Part shown: in pieces, positions 21,370 to 33,454 of the stretch
Layout of the letters: each line of letters starts with the position of its first letter
Numbering within the stretch: the stretch's first letter is position 1
Assembly: GCA_007922305.1 (NCBI GenBank)
Contig: ML677333.1
Location: forward strand, 17,429,272 to 17,493,271
Reading direction: 5' to 3'
DNA: 64,000 nucleotides
Source of the DNA: Dermatemys mawii
Lineage: Eukaryota > Chordata > Testudines > Dermatemydidae
The notes under the pieces: model-generated
What the model was told of the DNA's origin: nothing
The model's database searches: none
What the model saw: only the letters and a program-made list of their open reading frames with translations
Made by a program: the position numbers and the translations under genes

Positions 21370-21810
21370 CCACTACATCTAGAGGTTTTTTTAATCCACA
21401 AAGATACAGAGATTCCAGGACCAATCTTGATTTAAATTGCCATCAGTGGAGAATCCATCATAACTCTTGGCAAATTGTTCCAAATGTTTAATTATTTTCA
21501 CCTCCAAAAATGTATATTTTAATTTTTGTCTGAATTTGTCAAGCTTCATCTTCCAGGCATTGATTGTTATACTTATGTCAGCTAGATTGAAGGGCTGATT
21601 ATTCAATATTTGTTCCCCATGTAGGTACTTATAAACTGTATTAAATCACCCTTTAACCTTCACTTTGTTAAAGTAAATAGATTGAGCTCTTTGAGTCTAT
21701 TGCTCTTAAGGCATATTTTCTAATCCTTTTGTCATTCTTCTGGTTCTTCTCTGAATCCTCTCCAATTTATCAACCCTCTTCATGAATTACTGAAACCAAA
21801 ACTTCATATC
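21370..21810 (-). mobile_element. CR1/L3-type LINE 3' fragment, antisense
   Basis: Reverse-orientation match to the polymerase tail and 3' region of an old CR1-type subfamily. Conserved blocks are aatcttgatttaaattgcca near 21425, ccatgtaggtacttataaac near 21618, and cattcttctggttcttctct near 21735 (encoding the SRRTRRM-type segment in antisense). The order agrees with the fragment at 11900-12290 but extends further upstream. No intact frame. Confidence 0.75.
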
Positions 21811-22244
21811 AGAGACAAAAATATGGGTAGCATTTTTAGGGCTGGTGTGCCAGTGTTTTGGTAGCATCCCGGAACTGGATATTCCTGGAAACTAGGATAG
21901 TATTGCCCTCTGCCCATCTAAACCCATTATTGTATTGCACAGATGGCCTACATTCAACGTATAATTGACTTGTGAGCAGGAACCACACAAGAAGGGGACC
22001 AGGCCTCTGACAGGCCATGTGCTAGAATCGCCGGACATAAAAGATTATTTATTTTATTTTAAGATTTCAGAGTTTAGTAGGGATAGTATCAGGCTGGGTA
22101 AACCCAAAGTCAAAGGGTGGTGGGGAAGGAGGTATTACAAATCCAATGGGTATACTTTAATGAATTAAATGAAGAATGATCTAGTTTGATTATTCAAACA
22201 TTTCCCAATAGTGTGACTTAGAAACCTAAATATATTGGCGCAGG

Positions 22245-22350
22245 TTGTTCCCTTCAGAAATGTATTTAACACCAGATCAAAAGCCTTATGAAATCAATGG
22301 GAATCTTTCCATTGACTCTAATGGGTATTACACCAGGCCTATAGGAAAGG
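22245..22350. repeat. Dispersed foldback repeat fragment
   Basis: Short inverted symmetry around aatgggaatctttccattga, with related flanks, resembling the family seen at 19671-19742 and 31617-31704. Confidence 0.35.
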
Positions 22351-22696
22351 CCCTCCATTCACACATCTATCCCTTTTCACAAGGAATAGGGCGTAGCTCT
22401 GTCTGCGTGGCACAAGTCTCCTCCGTCCTCTGGACTCATCATGGTGAGGGAACAGAGACTATCAGCCCATAGAGAGGCTGAAGGCAATGGATACAATTCT
22501 CCCTACGTCCTCACTGAGATTCCCTGGAGAAAACAATTCTGCCGAGACCTCCCCACCAGGAATGTCTTGTAGAGTGTCTCCAGGGCAATGCTATAAAGGG
22601 TTTTCAATAGAATGTTGTGGGGAGTTTCAGCAAGAAATTTTCACTGAGTGTTCCTCCTCCTGAGCCCATTTTAGCAGGTTTTACCACAAGGTGGTG

Positions 22697-23072
22697 GATA
22701 GGGTTGCCAGCTTGGTAATATTTAAAAAGCGGACACTCCAGCAGGACTATTGGAACCTCTCCTGCCCTGCCTCTTCCCCCGCAAGGCCCTGCCCACCATC
22801 CACGCCTCTTCCCCCATTGCTTGTTGCTTTTCCCCTCCCAGGTAAGGAAGGACTCACTTGCAGAACTGGGGCTGGGAACTGCAGCTCCCCAACCCAGGTA
22901 GAAAGCAGCCCTAGCTGAGTAGAGGCTGGGGTGGATGATGACCCAGCACCTCCCCTGGCCCGCAGTAACCGGAGTTTGGGTGTCTGGTCAGTAGATTTGA
23001 CCGGACACTGTCAGGTTCCCCTTTCAGCTGGACTTTCCAATGAAAAACAGGGCACCTGGACACCCTAGGGAG
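22697..23072. mobile_element. hAT-like non-autonomous DNA element
   Basis: The left end tagggttgccagcttgg and the right end cacctggacaccctag are diverged inverted copies. Near each end lies a related gcggacact / ccggacactgtc block. The centre is GC-rich (ccctgcctcttccccc), unlike the surrounding DNA. I recall this organisation from abundant turtle hAT-type short elements. No clean 8-bp duplication was seen. Confidence 0.6.
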
Positions 23073-23678
23073 GGAGCAGGAAGGTAAGCGGGAGATAATC
23101 TAGCCCAATAAGACTGTGCTAAAGTATAAGAACCAGAAGGTGAAAATAAACAGTCTAGTTTTACTATCAAAGCTGTGACAAGTGCAAAAAAGCACATAAC
23201 CAGCACAACGATGGCATTTACTAATCGGAGTCTGCAGTCCTTTCTGAGGCCCACCTCACATTAAGTCAATGGGAACCAAGTCTCAGTACAGACTGTGTAG
23301 GCAAGGCCTAGATTAAAGTTTTCAAATTATTTCATTTTCATTAAGCTGTGTGACTAGTAACTTCTAAGGAATTTTGTTAAAAACCTCAGGTTATTTTCAC
23401 CTTGACAGTGTCCGTTTTATAAATAAATGCAATATTTATTAATTATTCATCTGCTTTGAAGCATATAAAATAGTTTTGCTGACAATTACCATGTTTATAC
23501 TTATAAAACACTGACACATATCTAGAGGATCAACATTCATTATTATACAATGCTGGTTTTATATATAGTGGGGAAAGTCAGTAATTAGTAGAGTTTAAGA
23601 TGATGTTACTGATTCAGTTTTAGTGCAATAGGCACAAGTGAAAAAACAGAAATGCAAAACTGAAAGTCCTGGCAAGTT

Positions 23679-23802
23679 GGGGTGACTAGAGGTCCCAATT
23701 TTATGGAGACAGTCTCAATTTTTCAGTCTTTTTCTTATATAGGATTCTATTACCTTCCACCCCCTGTCCTAATTTTTCACATTTGCTGTCTGGTCACCCT
23801 AC
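23679..23802. mobile_element. Short hAT-type element with 8-bp target duplication
   Basis: A 124-bp element flanked by perfect 8-bp direct repeats GGCAAGTT (23671-23678 and 23803-23810), the target-site length of hAT transposons. Its ends GGGTGACTAGA and TCTGGTCACCCT-like sequence form terminal inverted repeats, and the interior is T- and C-rich. No coding capacity, so it must have been moved by another element's transposase. Confidence 0.8.
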
Positions 23803-23811
23803 GGCAAGTTC

Positions 23812-25690
23812 AGAAATCAAACAAATTCCCCAATTCAAATGGGTTCAGTAAACAAATCCTACTACTACAGCTAGAAAAGAGCTTATAAGACAAAACTGAT
23901 AGTACTGGGGGCTGCAATGGTGGGTTTGGAGATTATATTTAATTTTTCAGATCTAGGAAAATAAATGTTAGCTTTCAAATATGCTTACAGTGCTTCTTTC
24001 CCCTCCCCCGCACCACATCTCCCCCAGACGCACACACACACAAACCCCTCAACAAAAAACAAAAGAGGGAGAAGGTGGGAAATTTATATAAAATATAATT
24101 GGCCCAGTCCTGCACTTAAGACTTCTGAAACTGACTTCAATGGAAGTTCTGGGTAAACAAAAAACATAGAACTGGATCCAGTGTTTGAAGTATTCTTTAA
24201 CCCTTCTTCCTTACAATGAAATGAATGGTCTCTTTGTTAAAATTTGATTTCTCCTGTTGCTAATGTCTTGAAATAACTCCAGATAACCTAAATCAATCAA
24301 CAACAGAGAACACTGAAGGTAGGCTCCAAACTATAGTACTTTAACATTCAGTAGTGCTAAACAATGTCGGTCTAGTTAGAGGTTTACAGAGCAAAAATGC
24401 TCAAGTCTGCAATCCTGGGAGTTATATCCAGTTAGGCTGAAAGCAGACAACATTCATCCCCTTCATGTAATTAATGCACCATCAATATTTCATGCGTGTA
24501 ATTTCAGATGAGTAAATAGCTTTTTGCAAGTTGCATAATTTGTTCATAATCTCAGTGCCTCTTGATCCATTTAAAACTAAATGCTACATTTTTTTTTAAA
24601 AAAATGCCCCTACAAGAATGATTCAGTTTAGCCAAGAGAGACTGTACCCATCTTTAAAAACTGTATCCATCATTAAAGCCTATACAGACCACTGACCCCA
24701 ACGCAAACACCAAAATGAGGCCAAGCAACTGAATTTAACAAATATTTTGTATTGTGGTCTTTAGATGGGGGGGGGGGAGGGAAGACAGAGGAAAGCTAAG
24801 CTGTGACATATGAGGTGTGCTACATATAGGAAGGGTAATGAAACTGAAGGCTTAGCCATTAACCTTCAAGGAAGAAAAGCTAGGCCTGGTTCTTTAAAAA
24901 TTACTGGGACAATATTTCACCATGACAAGCATTAGTAATGAATAATTAAGTGTTTAATATAATGTTGCTTTGGTGAAAAATGATAATTTTACAATTGATG
25001 GCCCTTAAACCTATTCAGTGTTACTATCCTGTATTAAAAGGGGTGGAGGAAGGAAACGGAGAGAGCTTTGATTAAATAAATGTGTTTTTGATGGCTGACC
25101 AAAGCAGTTATGGTTATTAGGTTCAAAATCTTTTCAGAGCTGAACAGAGGTCCTGCTGAGAGAATTTCATGAAAAATTTAAGAAGGCAAATTCAACCCGA
25201 AACAGTCTTATGTCTCACACCAGCTCGCCTGAGGTCAAACTGTGTTTTTCCCCATAATACTCAGTTAATGTCAGGGAAATAAATCAGTTAGCAGATGCAG
25301 ATGCTGAAACCTTCAGAAAAGAAACTTTAACAAATTCACTCAGGAATCTCTTTTGATTAAGTAATGCAGTTATTTAAAACAATTTAACAGATGCTTTCTC
25401 ACTTAACTCACCATAATGAAATGTTTATTGCAAAGGAAATATTTGAGTAGCACTTTTTTATATTTAATTGTACAGTTTACAAAATTTGCAGGAGGAACTA
25501 GGCTACCGAGCTTCACTGCATTTCCTTTTTCCCTCCTCCTTTTCCTCCAGCTCCGTCTGCTGTTAACAAAAAATCATAGCTGTAGATAATTTAAAAAACA
25601 AATATTGGGAAGACTTTGAAGAGAAATAGAGGATTTTGCCATCATATATCAGACTACTGGTTCATCAATTCCTACTTATTTGAGATACCA
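23812..25690. other. AT-rich stretch with few recognisable repeats
   Basis: No coding frame and no repeat that I can name, apart from a G run at 24767-24777. It is one of the longer repeat-poor segments in the window. Confidence 0.5.
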
Positions 25691-25696
25691 CTATAG

Positions 25697-26670
25697 CAGG
25701 GGTGGGCAAACTTTTTGGCCCAAGGGCCACATTGAGGTTCAAAATTATGCAGAGGGCCAGGTAGGGAAGGCCCCGCTCCCTATGCAACCCCCACCGACTT
25801 CCCACCCCACTAAATTCCCCCTTTAGAACCGTCCAAACCCCCCAACCCCCCCCCCCCCCCCCACACACACACTCTCCTTGTCCCCTGATCACCCTCTCTG
25901 GAGATCCCCCACTCTAACTGCCACCCAGGCCCCACTGTAGGGTACAGATGTGGGAACCCGCATGAAAAAAGAAATAAACCCCCCAAGCTTATTTTACCAG
26001 CTTGGGTTAAAATGCTTTTTTTTTTTAACACAACTTTTTTTGTATTTGGACCTGGTACACTGCCACCATCAAACTAGGTTTAGGGTAGTTTGGGACCCTT
26101 CTTTCCCTTTCCACTAACCCCCCAAACTTTTTTTTTCCCTGGGAAGCTTGAGAGAAAAAAAATAAACCTCGCCTGCTCCTGCGAGATGTGCCCGATTTAA
26201 AACCAGGATCTTCACCCCCTGAGCCCCTTGCTCTTTGTCCCCTGCCCCCCTCACAAAAATCCCCACCCTAATCACCACCCCTCCAGAACCCCACCCCATA
26301 TCTGCTGTTTGTGCCCGGACTGCCCCACCTGAGCCCCACCCCCACCCTAACCACCACCTCCCCAGGACCCTCCCACAAATCCCCCTTGCTTACCTTCCAG
26401 CACTCCAGTGCTGGGCTCTGCGCCTTGGTCCCGGCTGTATCCAGGCCAGGGAGCGCGTGGCCCCACAGCTCCCTGCGCCGGGCCCAGCACCTGGCTCACG
26501 AGCACTGGGGCCCCGCGGCACGCCGCGCCGGGTCTGGCTCTGGGCCAGGAGCATGGAAGCCCCACGGCTAGCTCCCTGCACCCAGCCAGGCCCCCGGTCA
26601 CCTAGCCCCGGTCACCTAGCTCCAGTCACCTAGCCCCAGTCACCTAGCTCTCTGCACCCAGCCCAGCCCC
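25697..26670 (+). mobile_element. GC-rich hAT-type element, right end lost
   Basis: The left end CAGGGGTGGGCAAACTTTTT continues with GGCCCAAGGGCCACATTGAG, a classic hAT-type terminal sequence known from many vertebrate short elements. The interior is strikingly C-rich (a poly-C/CA run at about 25846-25872, many ccccac blocks). It includes a tandemly repeated cacctagcccc(a)gt unit at about 26597-26650. The matching right terminal repeat is not visible before an antisense SINE begins near 26672, so the right end is truncated or decayed. Overlapping open frames on both strands at 26230-26635 arise from GC-richness, not coding. Confidence 0.6.
26597..26652. repeat. Short tandem repeat (cacctagc unit)
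   Basis: Four neighbouring copies of a ~15-16 bp unit containing gtcacctagc are directly visible. Confidence 0.75.
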
Positions 26671-26674
26671 CAGT

Positions 26675-26775
26675 CAGCTAGCAGACCAGTGGTAAAGCCA
26701 CAGTAAAACCAAAGCCAAATCTCTTGAGTTCCAGTCCAATGATCTATTCACTAAGCCACATTGCCTCTCTGATTA
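26675..26775 (-). repeat. tRNA-derived SINE head, antisense
   Basis: On the minus strand the sequence reads gaggcaatgtggcttagtga then atagatcattgg, an A-box-like start, followed by ggaactcaagaga in the B-box region. This is the same head as the CORE/MIR-type SINEs at 28605 and 63275. The 3' half is absent; it abuts the hAT-type element. Confidence 0.6.
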
Positions 26776-26779
26776 TTGG

Positions 26780-28600
26780 ATGTTAGCAGCTTCCTGTGCT
26801 TAAAGTTTATTCCCATCACATCCCACAGTTTCATAAAAACTGAAAAAAGGCATACTGGGGCTGAATCAGAGATCATTTAAATCATTTAAAACCCATTCTA
26901 ATCTTACTTCACAGAAAGTCACACATCATTCCAACCTTTCACTGCTACAAGAAGATATCACCAATAAAACTCCCAATATCACCAAAAAAATCTCCCAAAG
27001 AAATCAATGAAGAAGGCGGAAAGGGTTAATTAGTAAAAGATTTATTTTATTTCACGTGGCTCTTAAAGCTCTAGTGTGTAATGATTTATAATCACTCTAT
27101 GAGGTATCCTTTCTAACAGTGTTCTGTAACCTTTCATGCACTAAACTGAAACCAAAAAATTTGTCTCCCTGCCCCCCTTAATTGGTGACAGGTGACCAGA
27201 TTGTGGTTAAATTGAAGCTGTTCTCATCAGCATATTGCATACAAATTGTACTTTCACAAACTTGTTGCTAGAAGTGCCGAAATAGGTTATTTTTGCAAAT
27301 TTTAAAAAAAGACATTTAGCAGAGCTGTTAATTAGAGCTCATTTTGTTCAGCCACCAGCTAAACCTGTTGGACTAGTTGTTTGAGTGTGTTTATGTGAAC
27401 TGAAAATATATGCTCATAGACAAGTGACCTATCAGTAACACTAAAGAGTTAAAATAGTTTTCAAATGTATAGTCCAGTCCTGCAATACTTACTCACAGAA
27501 GTTGGGTAAAATCCTGGTTCCATGGTACTCAATGACAAAACGCCCATTGACATCAACAGGAACAGGATTTGACCCATAGTCTTTACCTCACATGAGTAGT
27601 CTGAGACTTCCCTACATTCCTCAGCATTCTCAAATATCCTCCAGCCGCCTATGAGAACTGGCAGCTTGAAAGGAGCTTCTCAGCTCTGGGAAAGATTAAA
27701 TCCCAGGGATCAATAATTGAGGTGCACCTTACTCTTTGACAGAGGGAAACAGGTGTTAAATTATTTCATCTCCATAAAAATTCAATTTTCAGCTGGTTCA
27801 CTCCTGTGGTTAGAAGGTGATATTCAAGAACACCAGGTTTTACTGAGGATTGTTGCAATCCTCTGTGAAATTATTATATATAATACTGTGACTCAGTTCT
27901 TCTGACTTTAACTTAATGTAGCCATTATGCTCAATACACAATTAACTAAGCGCTTGTATACTAATTTTACATTGCAGTATTCTTTGTCTCCAGACTTGTG
28001 GGCATAAGGAATTGTATGTGTTCTGTTAGGAACCAAGCTGTTTTTCAATAACAAATACTGAGTTTTCATCCCCTCTCTGAATATACCTAATCTCCTTTCA
28101 TTCCTATGTCCCGGAAAGTAACTGGAAAATCTCAGATAGTAGGGGGGACCCACACAAAACTGAGGAGGAAGATAAATTATAAAATTATAATTGCTATTAT
28201 AATTAGCAAATGGTAAATATAAAAGTCACAGTAAAAAAATATGGATTCTACCCAAATTCTTTTGCACTCAAATCCAAACCACTGCATGGGAGTCATAACC
28301 GGAAACTGCTAGGGAAAATACTATGTGTTCAGGACATAAAACAAGTAAGAAAGCACCTATTCTGCTATTTACAGGTGCAATTATAGCCCACAGAGGGTGC
28401 TCAGCAGTAATATTTGCTCACACTACACATGCAGCCTTCTATCTGCAGAAAAATCAGCACTACCAGACAAGGCCAGGTGAAACTCTGTATTATAAACATG
28501 ACCGAGCTGCTCCTCTATTTTCTTTACATTTTTGTATTTTCATCACTTTTTTTTAGTTGTTTTCCTTTCCCAAAAATACTCTTGTGCAATGCATGTCATA
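26780..28600. other. Intergenic stretch, nearly empty
   Basis: Only a faint dispersed repeat at about 27475-27590 (cagtcctgcaatacttactc ... ggaacaggatttgaccc) is recognisable. No coding signal. Confidence 0.5.
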
Positions 28601-28604
28601 ACTA

Positions 28605-28855
28605 AGGCTAAGGACAGCCTAGTGGATAAGGCACTGGGCTTGGAATCAAGAGAGCTGAGTTTAGTACCTGGCCCAGCCACAAATTGCTGTGTGACCTTGG
28701 CCAAGACATTTAATCTACACAGGGCCTCTGGTCCCCATGGGACTCACTAGACATTTCTACCAGACAGGACTGTTGTGAGGATAAAATCCACTAATAATGG
28801 TGAGGTGCTCAGATACTAGGATGATGAAGGCCATACAAGTACCTAAATAGATAGA
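28605..28855 (+). repeat. CORE/MIR-type SINE, near full length
   Basis: The tRNA-like head has an A box agcctagtggataagg and a B-box-like gagtttagtacc. The central core follows with tgctgtgtgaccttggccaa, and the 3' part with gactgttgtgaggataaaat and gtgaggtgctcagatactag. The end is ggccatacaagtacctaaat then agatagag, the terminus I recall for the turtle version of this family. It is noncoding and would be transcribed by RNA polymerase III from the head. Confidence 0.8.
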
Positions 28856-28859
28856 GATC

Positions 28860-29635
28860 TAACGGTACCTCTCGACTTGCTATATTAGGATCAATATAAA
28901 AAGTGCATCGAGGGTGAAATAAAGAGTTTTGTGGCTGCATCTAGGCAGTAGTGATGTTTATTTTTAGTATATTGACACACTTGAAAAATGGCAAGAAACT
29001 GAACAATAAAGAGGAAAAGTTGAAGCTACAGCTCTGCCTCAATTGGCAATCTTTTTCTACAATCTCTTGCAATTAATTTCCTCTTCCAGGGCGACCCTGA
29101 CAGATCCAATATGTGGACAAGAGGATCTGATAAACTGCTGTAGTGTGTCTACCTGGACTGTGTGATTCATTGTATATTTGAACATCATACCATTCTGTAT
29201 TCACTGAAGCAAAGTGCCAGTCCTGTGTGTGTTTCATTTCACCCTTCTAAATTTCACAATAGCTTCTATCACATGTCTCTGTAACACCTTTAGCAATAGG
29301 ACCTACTGGCTTTAGTAGGAGGCCTTTGAGAAAGCACTCGAAAAAATCTCACACAATGCCTTGTGTATATGTGAAAAGGGACTGCATGCTTTTAAGGGGT
29401 GTATTGTAGAATTTGCTTAGATTTTGCAGGACAAAAGATTCCTGTCTCAATAGAGGCAACATCCAACCCGGAGATCTTTGTGGATGAATCAATACCTAGA
29501 AGTGTAGCCATGACAACCATGGAGATCAGATAGTCTCAGCACACAGAGTATTCACAGTATTGATTTTTCAGCACAGGACAATACAGTGCTCTCAGTGTCT
29601 GAATATGAATGAAGAGTAGCTAGCTGAAGCAGAAT
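28860..29635. other. Intergenic stretch, nothing recognised
   Basis: No coding frame and no nameable repeat. Confidence 0.45.
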
Positions 29636-29639
29636 CCTG

Positions 29640-30110
29640 CAAAGACTGAAGTGATACAGGTGAGAAGAGAGAAAGACTTCAAAGAATTCACCACTACTAT
29701 AAAATCACTCTCCAGTAAGGGAGCCTGTTCTCAGATCATTAAGAGAGACTGCAGGCTTCAGTGGACTTCCACACAAACTAGCCATGATCATGGAAAATGC
29801 CTTCTTTTGTTGGAATCTGACTTTGCCATGGTGATGCATACATTTATGACATCAAGGCTTGATCCTTTCACTTCTCTGTGCCTTGGTATGAAGCCACTGG
29901 CCTCAAAGCTGCAGACAATGAAAAAGCTACAATTTGTTCAGAACGCAGCAGTTCATCATCAATGCAGGCCAACAAGAGCGTATGACCACAGCACTCCACT
30001 CTTTTCTAGACCTCTGTGATATACTAGGTGATACTCAATAACTTAGTCCTCATTTTCAAAGTCCTCTAAAATCACCAGCATGCTCATAATCTTGAGTGAC
30101 CCAGAGGACT
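29640..30110 (+). mobile_element. LINE (L2/CR1-like) polymerase C-terminal relic
   Basis: The frame at 29651-30019 contains VMHTFMTSRLDPFTSLCLGM followed by KLQTMKKLQFVQNAAV and YDHSTPL. This matches the thumb region of L2/jockey-like reverse transcriptases (SRLDYCNSL-GLP, KLQ-VQNAAAR, HITP-L). The catalytic domain is absent and flanking parts are frameshifted. The fragment is old, and the assignment to L2 rather than another CR1-group clade is from pattern memory. Confidence 0.75.
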
Positions 30111-30394
30111 TTGTTAATGCAATTAACCACAATCATGACCCTGCATGATCATGATTTTTCATGACAGTTGCATTCCACTGGAACAACAGAACTGTCAGTC
30201 CTCAAGAGTGAAACTCTGTGTGCACAAGACAGAGCCTTTGGGAACCTGGAACTCACTTTTAGAAAAGACAGAACGACTGCCAGCCACTTTAAGAGGAAAT
30301 TGCAAATCCCAATTCTTTGACCTAGCCTTCCAAAATTGACACCACAACACAAAAATAAACAAAGCCGTGGCCCTGCTAATAGAAAAAAAAGAGC

Positions 30395-30970
30395 AGGAGT
30401 GGTTAAAACTTTTTTCATCAAAACTGTTTTTTGATGAAATTTTGAGTTTTTGATTAAACAAATTTTTTGTTAAAAATATCTGCCATGGAATTTTTTAACT
30501 TTTTGTAAAAAAACAAGCACTCAAAAAGTTTTCATTTTTTTGGGGGGGGAACGTTTCAGTCAAAAACAAACATTTTGATTAAAAAATGCCACCATGGTGC
30601 CTTATGAGAGTTGTAGTTCTTCAGCCTTATGCCGCCATTCTCTATGAGCCAAGTTCTCCAGCCAGCGTACACTTCCCATGATGTGCCATGGCCAAGGACG
30701 TATCACAGTAACTCAGCAAGAAGGGAGGCTGTGATGCATCATAGGAAACACGGTTCAGAGAGGGAGATCAGTCAATAGAGGGGAATGTAGCATGAGGCCC
30801 CTGGACTATAACATCCATGAAGCACCATGAAGGCATTTCTTAACATTATCAGTTTTTGATTTGTTGTCAAAACTGTTAAAAAAATTATAGCATAGTTAGA
30901 CAAAGAAGAATTTTCTTCACTTTCATCAAAATTTTCTGTGGGAAAACCCAATTTCTAGCTAGCTCTAGAA
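30395..30970. mobile_element. Large foldback element (family with catgatg core), copy 1
   Basis: T/A-rich arms (tttcatcaaaactgtttttt at the left, tttcatcaaaattttctgtg at the right) flank a GC-richer centre with cttcccatgatgtgccatgg and gtgatgcatcatagg. The same build recurs at 42985-43490. I recall this family as a common turtle foldback element. No transposase. Confidence 0.6.
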
Positions 30971-30974
30971 AAAA

Positions 30975-31610
30975 AAGAAAAATGTATCATTTATGTGTTC
31001 CCTTCATGCCTTTCTGGGCATTCACTTAGCACGGTAATGGACACTTAAACAGGAATATACCCATAGTTAACATCACATGGTGATAACGCCTAGAGAAGTG
31101 TATTACAGAGTGGACAGGGAATTCCAGTGGGTTTACAATACTATACACTAAAACAAATGACACTGTGAACTTCCAGTTTTAGAGCTGCACAAAAACCTTT
31201 TATTTTTATTCCTGTTGGTTTATCTCTATTTGACCTAATAAGGTTGTATGGGCTAGAAATTGGCTTTTACAAATTCATTGTTTTTCCTCAGTTAGCTGAT
31301 ACTTCATCACTAAAAGTGTATTTTTAAAAGAGAAGCCTATCCACAGGAGATTCAGATGCTCCAGGACATGACAGTAATTATTATTATTTACTGCCTATAA
31401 TAATCTTAGTATCCGTCTTCTCACAGAAAATATGGTACATACCATACTCTGGGAAAAAATAAAGGAGTGAACTTTATTCTGTCAGAGAAAGTCAAAACAA
31501 GAACCATTCTTTTAACGTTTCTCCAGTTGTATTAGGAATATGGAAACTGTTTGCATTGGCTTCCTTCTACCCTATTTCCACTCTGGACTAATGCTGAATT
31601 ACAATATTGC
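30975..31610. other. Intergenic stretch, nothing recognised
   Basis: AT-rich and without coding signal. Confidence 0.45.
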
Positions 31611-31616
31611 AAGCCT

Positions 31617-31704
31617 GGGCCAGATCCTCAGCTGGCGTAAATCATCAAAGCTCCTTTGATTCCTATGGAGCTATGCCAGTTTAAGCCAACTGAGAATCTG
31701 GACC
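31617..31704. repeat. Small foldback repeat
   Basis: Arms GGCCAGATCCTCAGCTGGCG and its diverged inverted copy CCAACTGAGAATCTGGACC enclose a spacer that continues the symmetry (ctcctttgattcctatggag). Confidence 0.7.
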
Positions 31705-31864
31705 AGTTATTTTTTTTAGAGAAAGCAGTAAAATACCATCATTTGTGAATTCATGAAGCCACATTTAGATGGATCAATAGTAATAGATTGTATAGATTAT
31801 TTAGACTGCAAATTCCTTGGGGGCCAGGACTATCCTGGAAAATACTTACATCTGGGAAAGAAAT

Positions 31865-32165
31865 CAGATAGCAGGGGCTTTTCAATCTTGCTGACAAAGA
31901 CAGAACAAGATCCAATGGCTGAAAATTAAAGTTAGATAAATTCAGCCTTGAAATAAGATACAATTTCCTAGCAGTGAGGGTAATTAAACTTTGCAACAAC
32001 TGACCCACCATTCATTGGCCTCTTTATGGAGAGATTAGATAGCTTTCTAAAAAATGTGCTTTAGGCCAGCTTCTGGGAGAAGTTCTATGGCCTGTGTGTG
32101 TGGTGGGTTAGGTTGGATGGCTGGGGTGGTCCCTTCAGACTTTGGAATCTGTGGATTTATGAATC
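31865..32165 (+). mobile_element. CR1 3' fragment
   Basis: Sense-strand 3' end of an older CR1 subfamily. Visible blocks are agaacaagatccaatggctg, gataaattcagccttgaaat, ttctatggcctgtgtgtgtg, then a terminus with ggaatctgtggatttatgaa. The tail region of the polymerase is frameshifted. Confidence 0.75.
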
Positions 32166-32279
32166 CTTCTGTTCATCCCCTTGTTTCATTGGGACAATAG
32201 GGCTGCCCACATTGCCCTCAAGATCCTTGTAAACCTTGCAGCTTTACATTAAGACAACAACAATAATCAAATATCATGT

Positions 32280-32850
32280 TTTAGGGCTTCAGCTAGTTGC
32301 ATGCAAGGGTCAGAAAGGAAATTTTTCCTCTGATACTCAATTAATGAGATGTATTCTAGGAGACTTTTTTTTCACCTTCCTCTGAAGCATCAGGGATTGG
32401 CTACAGCTGGAGATGGAACATCAGATAAGAGGATCCGTGGTCTGTGGTGGTACAGAGAATCCTTTTAAGATGCCTGGCTGGTGTGTTTTGCTTACATGGT
32501 CAGGGTCAAACTAAGCACCAGATTTCTCTCAATTTTCCTCCAGGACAGACTGGCAGGGACATTGGTATTGGTTCTCCACTCCCCCACTTCCCACCCTCTA
32601 ACTTTCTTTGCAGCATGAACCATGGTTCACTGACTAGGATTATCTGGGCATATCTGACCTAATCAATGCCCTGACACTTGCAGGGGTCTCAGACATTGGT
32701 GGCACCTTCAATTCTCTTGTTCTCTTCCAGTGGCAAACAGATTAGACTCCTGAGAAATGAAATGCTTTTGTCTGACTAATACTGAAATACTGGAGTTCAG
32801 ACTAGATGATCTAATGACCACCTCTGGCCTTAAACATTATAAAATCTATC
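32280..32850 (+). mobile_element. Composite of CR1/L3-type 3' fragments
   Basis: A first piece (32280-32440) has cttcctctgaagcatcaggg and a degraded subfamily terminus near ggatccgtggtctg. A second (32440-32850) has gcatgaaccatggttcactg in the middle and ends with cagactagatgatctaatga and ttaaacattataaaatctat, a typical terminal block. Both are old and lack coding frames. Confidence 0.65.
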
Positions 32851-33117
32851 GTTTATTTTCCATTAATAGTGGGAAGCCCTGTTCTAACTGAGGATCCAAG
32901 AATTTGCAGAGTATAAATGTTTGTTTAGTATTACTAATTACCAAGAGTACAACAGTGGGCCCTCTCACATAGCATGTATCTCCTCTTCCCTGAGTTCCCC
33001 AAACAAGGGGCTGACCACTTCTCACACTTACCTCCTGGGCAGGTCTTGATGCCCAGGCCAGCCTTCCATAGGGGACTGGGAGCCTTGGAATCAACTATTG
33101 TCTGTGCAGAAAAAGGA

Positions 33118-33450
33118 GAGGTCTACACAGAGGAAATAGCTACATGGGAGCTGGAGGTTGGGATTTCCAGCATGGGTAGACATATCCACCCTAACTCTGA
33201 TTGAGTTAGTGTGCTAAAAATAACAGTGTACCCACAGCAGCATGAGTATTGGAAGGGGGCAGGCAACCAATATGTGCCTACGATCTCAGACAGGATCATA
33301 CTTAGGGCTGCTAGTCCATCCCACTGCTTGTGCTGCCACAGCTACACTTCTGTTTTTAGTGTGCTGGTTCAATTAGACCTAGCATAGGTATGTCTACCCA
33401 AGCCAAAAATTACACTTTCCAGCTCCAGTTCAGACATACTTATAAAATCA
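33118..33450. mobile_element. Foldback DNA element (tagacata arms)
   Basis: The left arm ggtctacacagag... catgggtagacatatcc and the right arm ggtatgtctacccaagcc ... ccagttcagacatac are diverged inverted copies around a centre with gctgctagtccatccc. This resembles an abundant turtle short element, possibly PIF/Harbinger-derived, but no duplication was resolved. Confidence 0.6.
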
Positions 33451-33454
33451 CAGG

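Noticed and set aside
26230..26640. Overlapping proline-, alanine- and glycine-rich open frames on both strands
   Set aside because: They arise from the C-rich hAT-type island, where stop codons are rare in several frames at once. No domain, splice or start context supports a gene.
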